Program-made: the position numbers and the translations under genes
Origin: Mucilaginibacter sp. OK268
GTDB taxonomy: Bacteria; Bacteroidota; Bacteroidia; Sphingobacteriales; Sphingobacteriaceae
Assembly (NCBI RefSeq): GCF_900103125.1
Contig: NZ_FNJV01000010.1
Span: 186,001 to 250,000, forward strand
DNA: 64,000 bases
Direction: 5' to 3'
Shown: positions 62,660-64,000 of the stretch, in pieces
Position numbering within the stretch: position 1 is the first letter of the stretch
Layout of the letters: each line of letters opens with the position of its first letter
Notes under the pieces: model-generated
The model's input: the letters and a program-made list of their open reading frames with translations, nothing else
Databases searched by the model: none
Told to the model about the DNA's origin: nothing

Positions 62660-63214
62660 ATGAAAAAGTTAAAAAGAATTGCAGTTGATATGGACGGTGT
62701 TTTGGCCGATACCGATGCGCATTATTTAACCTGGTATTATAATGCCTATGGCGTTCAGATCACTTATGAACAAATGTTGGGTAAGCCCGAAGGCGAAGGT
62801 TTTCCGGAAGAAGGCGCCATCCGGAAATTTATACGGTCACCCGGGTTTTTCCGCACACTGCCGGTGATCCACGGCGCGGTTGAGGCGATAAAAGAACTGA
62901 TGGAGGATTTTGAAGTTTTTATTGTATCGGCAGCTATGGAGTTTCCGTTGTCGTTACCCGAAAAATATGAATGGCTGCAGGAGCATTTCCCATTTATCCC
63001 CTGGACCCATATTGTTTTCTGTGGTGATAAAAGTTTAATCAATACCGACTATATGATCGACGATCACCCTAAAAACTTAGATAAATTTAAGGGGACTACC
63101 ATCATGTTTAATGCGGCTCATAATGCTAATATCGATCATCATCAACGCGTACGGTCATGGACAGAAGTATTGGCTTTATTGAAAAATGAAAAGGATCTGA
63201 TACCCGAAGTTTAG
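62660..63214 (+). CDS. 5'(3')-deoxyribonucleotidase-like HAD protein (NT5C family)
   Basis: 184 residues from the ATG at 62660 (MKKLKRIAVDMDGVLAD), where the family begins; the open frame upstream to 62582 is ignored. Asp9 and Asp11 in DMDGVLAD are the nucleophile pair; ALKEL-type helix and FIVSAAME, then DYMIDDHPKNLDKF complete the HAD motifs. It should remove phosphate from nucleoside monophosphates. It follows the DUF1569 gene by about 108 bp. Confidence 0.9.
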   Translation: MKKLKRIAVDMDGVLADTDAHYLTWYYNAYGVQITYEQMLGKPEGEGFPEEGAIRKFIRSPGFFRTLPVIHGAVEAIKELMEDFEVFIVSAAMEFPLSLPEKYEWLQEHFPFIPWTHIVFCGDKSLINTDYMIDDHPKNLDKFKGTTIMFNAAHNANIDHHQRVRSWTEVLALLKNEKDLIPEV

Positions 63215-63254
63215 TGTTTATGGAAATTATAGGATACAACCAGAATCTATCAAG

Positions 63255-63298
63255 AAACCATAAAGCCGATTGAAATAAACTAAGCGGCTTTATGGTTT
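63255..63298. terminator. Bidirectional terminator between convergent genes
   Basis: AAACCATAAAGCCG (63255-63268) and CGGCTTTATGGTTT (63285-63298) form a perfect 14-bp stem with a 16-base loop. It separates the nucleotidase gene from the convergent Dabb gene. Confidence 0.7.
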
Positions 63299-63312
63299 AA
63301 CATGATGCAGCC

Positions 63313-63609
63313 TTATTCAGCATCGTATATAACTACTTTTTCAAAGTAAACGCGGAACCCGTCCAAAAAAGCTAAATGCAATGGATGTGTCTGATAAACA
63401 TCGTGGCCGGCCAGGTCATCAAAAAATACAGTTAAGCTAAAAGTATAGGTAGTATCTATAACCGCACGCTCAATAGGGGCGGGTATGCCAATATGCAGTG
63501 TTTTAATGCTTTCAACCCCTTCTAAGGTCTCCAGGCCTTTACGAAAGGCAATTTTTTGATCGGCAGTGGTATCGGCTTTTAGCCAGAATAAAACGTGGTG
63601 TACTATCAT
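63313..63609 (-). CDS. Dabb-domain (stress-responsive alpha/beta-barrel) protein
   Basis: 98 residues. MIVHHVLFWLKAD and THPLHLAFLDGFRVYFEKVVIYD are the two ends of the Dabb fold, with conserved His residues. These form dimeric ferredoxin-like barrels whose role is unclear in bacteria. Single gene, convergent with the nucleotidase. Confidence 0.9.
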   Translation of the reverse strand: MIVHHVLFWLKADTTADQKIAFRKGLETLEGVESIKTLHIGIPAPIERAVIDTTYTFSLTVFFDDLAGHDVYQTHPLHLAFLDGFRVYFEKVVIYDAE

Positions 63610-63749
63610 TGTTTAAATTTTTCCAAATGTAATAAATAGCCGTTTTCATTATAATGGGATTTATAAAATTTGCAAAGCAGATTATTTAACCCTGGCTTAA
63701 GCTAAAATCCAAACAGATAAAGCACCTTTGTGCCCATAATTATTGTGCA

Positions 63750-64000
63750 ATGCAAAGAAGATCGGCCCTTAAAAATATCGGGGGACTACTTTTGGTCCCT
63801 TCCCTAACGTTTGGTAATACATCAGCAAAAAACAAACCCGTTTTAAGGGTAGCCCACTTAACAGATATCCATCTTAAAAATAAATTCGACGCTCCTGCAA
63901 GATTCGCTAAATGCTTGCATCACGTACAGCAACAAACAGCCAAAGTTGACCTCATATTGAATGGCGGCGACGTGGTGTTTGATATGAATAAGGAAAATCT
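63750..64000 (+). CDS. Exported metallophosphoesterase, partial (C-terminus outside window)
   Basis: 83 codons from an ATG at 63750, still open at the window end. The start MQRRSALKNIGGLLLVPSL has a twin-arginine-like signal. AHLTDIHLKNKF gives the first metal-binding motif (DxH: Asp39, His41) and LILNGGDVVFD the second (GGD). It belongs to the calcineurin-like phosphoesterases. Confidence 0.88.
   Translation, partial: MQRRSALKNIGGLLLVPSLTFGNTSAKNKPVLRVAHLTDIHLKNKFDAPARFAKCLHHVQQQTAKVDLILNGGDVVFDMNKEN

Noticed and set aside
1-64000. CRISPR arrays, tRNA and rRNA genes, integrases
   Set aside because: Read for regularly spaced repeats, tRNA-like cloverleaf features and recombinase motifs; none found. 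This is by eye, so a divergent tRNA could be missed.

Overview
The window looks like the chromosome of a Bacteroidota bacterium, most likely a Sphingobacteriaceae member of the Mucilaginibacter/Pedobacter type. The evidence is SusC/SusD proteins, two FecI-like sigma/FecR pairs, lipoproteins with a Bacteroidota lipobox, TAnnTTTG -7 promoter elements, weak Shine-Dalgarno sites and moderate GC. The genus is inference. I see no rRNA, tRNA, CRISPR array, integrase or intact transposase.

Layout. (1) 1-13104, minus strand: two RND efflux systems. The first is a permease cut by the window edge plus a TolC protein, next to a ChrB-domain/AraC regulator. The second is a complete CzcC-CzcA-CzcB set with a small lipoprotein, behind a two-component system; four TTAGA boxes at an exact 11-bp period sit in the czc promoter. 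(2) 13376-15871: a decayed peptide-export locus with a start-less double-glycine precursor relic, an intact C39-like/VKOR/thioredoxin membrane protein, and a frameshifted, truncated C39 peptidase. (3) 16092-21503: an AraC regulator, a FAD monooxygenase, a GH99-like (WbsX) protein and an S41 protease. (4) 21580-29920: ECF sigma, FecR, an STN-containing TonB receptor, a beta-helix lipoprotein, a second lipoprotein and a 55-residue membrane protein. This looks like an uptake system of unknown substrate. Two inverted copies of a ~100-bp palindromic repeat (22320 and 32171) flank most of it. (5) 30071-31862: an ArsR/SRPBCC operon with a promoter and twin operators. (6) 32226-46869, minus strand: a complete polysaccharide utilisation locus (sigma, FecR, SusC, SusD, GH18, GH20, GH29, GH20), suited to N-acetylglucosamine-containing, fucosylated glycans such as N-glycans or mucin-type chains. 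A plus-strand terminator lies in the FecR-SusC gap. (7) 47189-53568: DUF2252 protein, MgtC/SapB protein, and a large Pls/PosA-type single-module NRPS. (8) 54167-61148: two sulfatases, AraC regulator, SDR, exported MsrA and MsrB. (9) 61256-64000: DeoR regulator with phased TTGCAA boxes, DUF1569 protein, NT5C-type nucleotidase, Dabb protein, and the start of a metallophosphoesterase.

How the parts fit. The same 12-bp LacI-type palindrome, GCAAACGTTTGT, lies upstream of the PUL sigma gene and of the sulfatase pair. That suggests joint control of glycan-stripping and sulfate-removing enzymes. The least understood pieces are the beta-helix uptake locus, the Pls/PosA synthetase and the possible antisense RNA in the PUL. 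All functions are read from motifs and context; no search was run.
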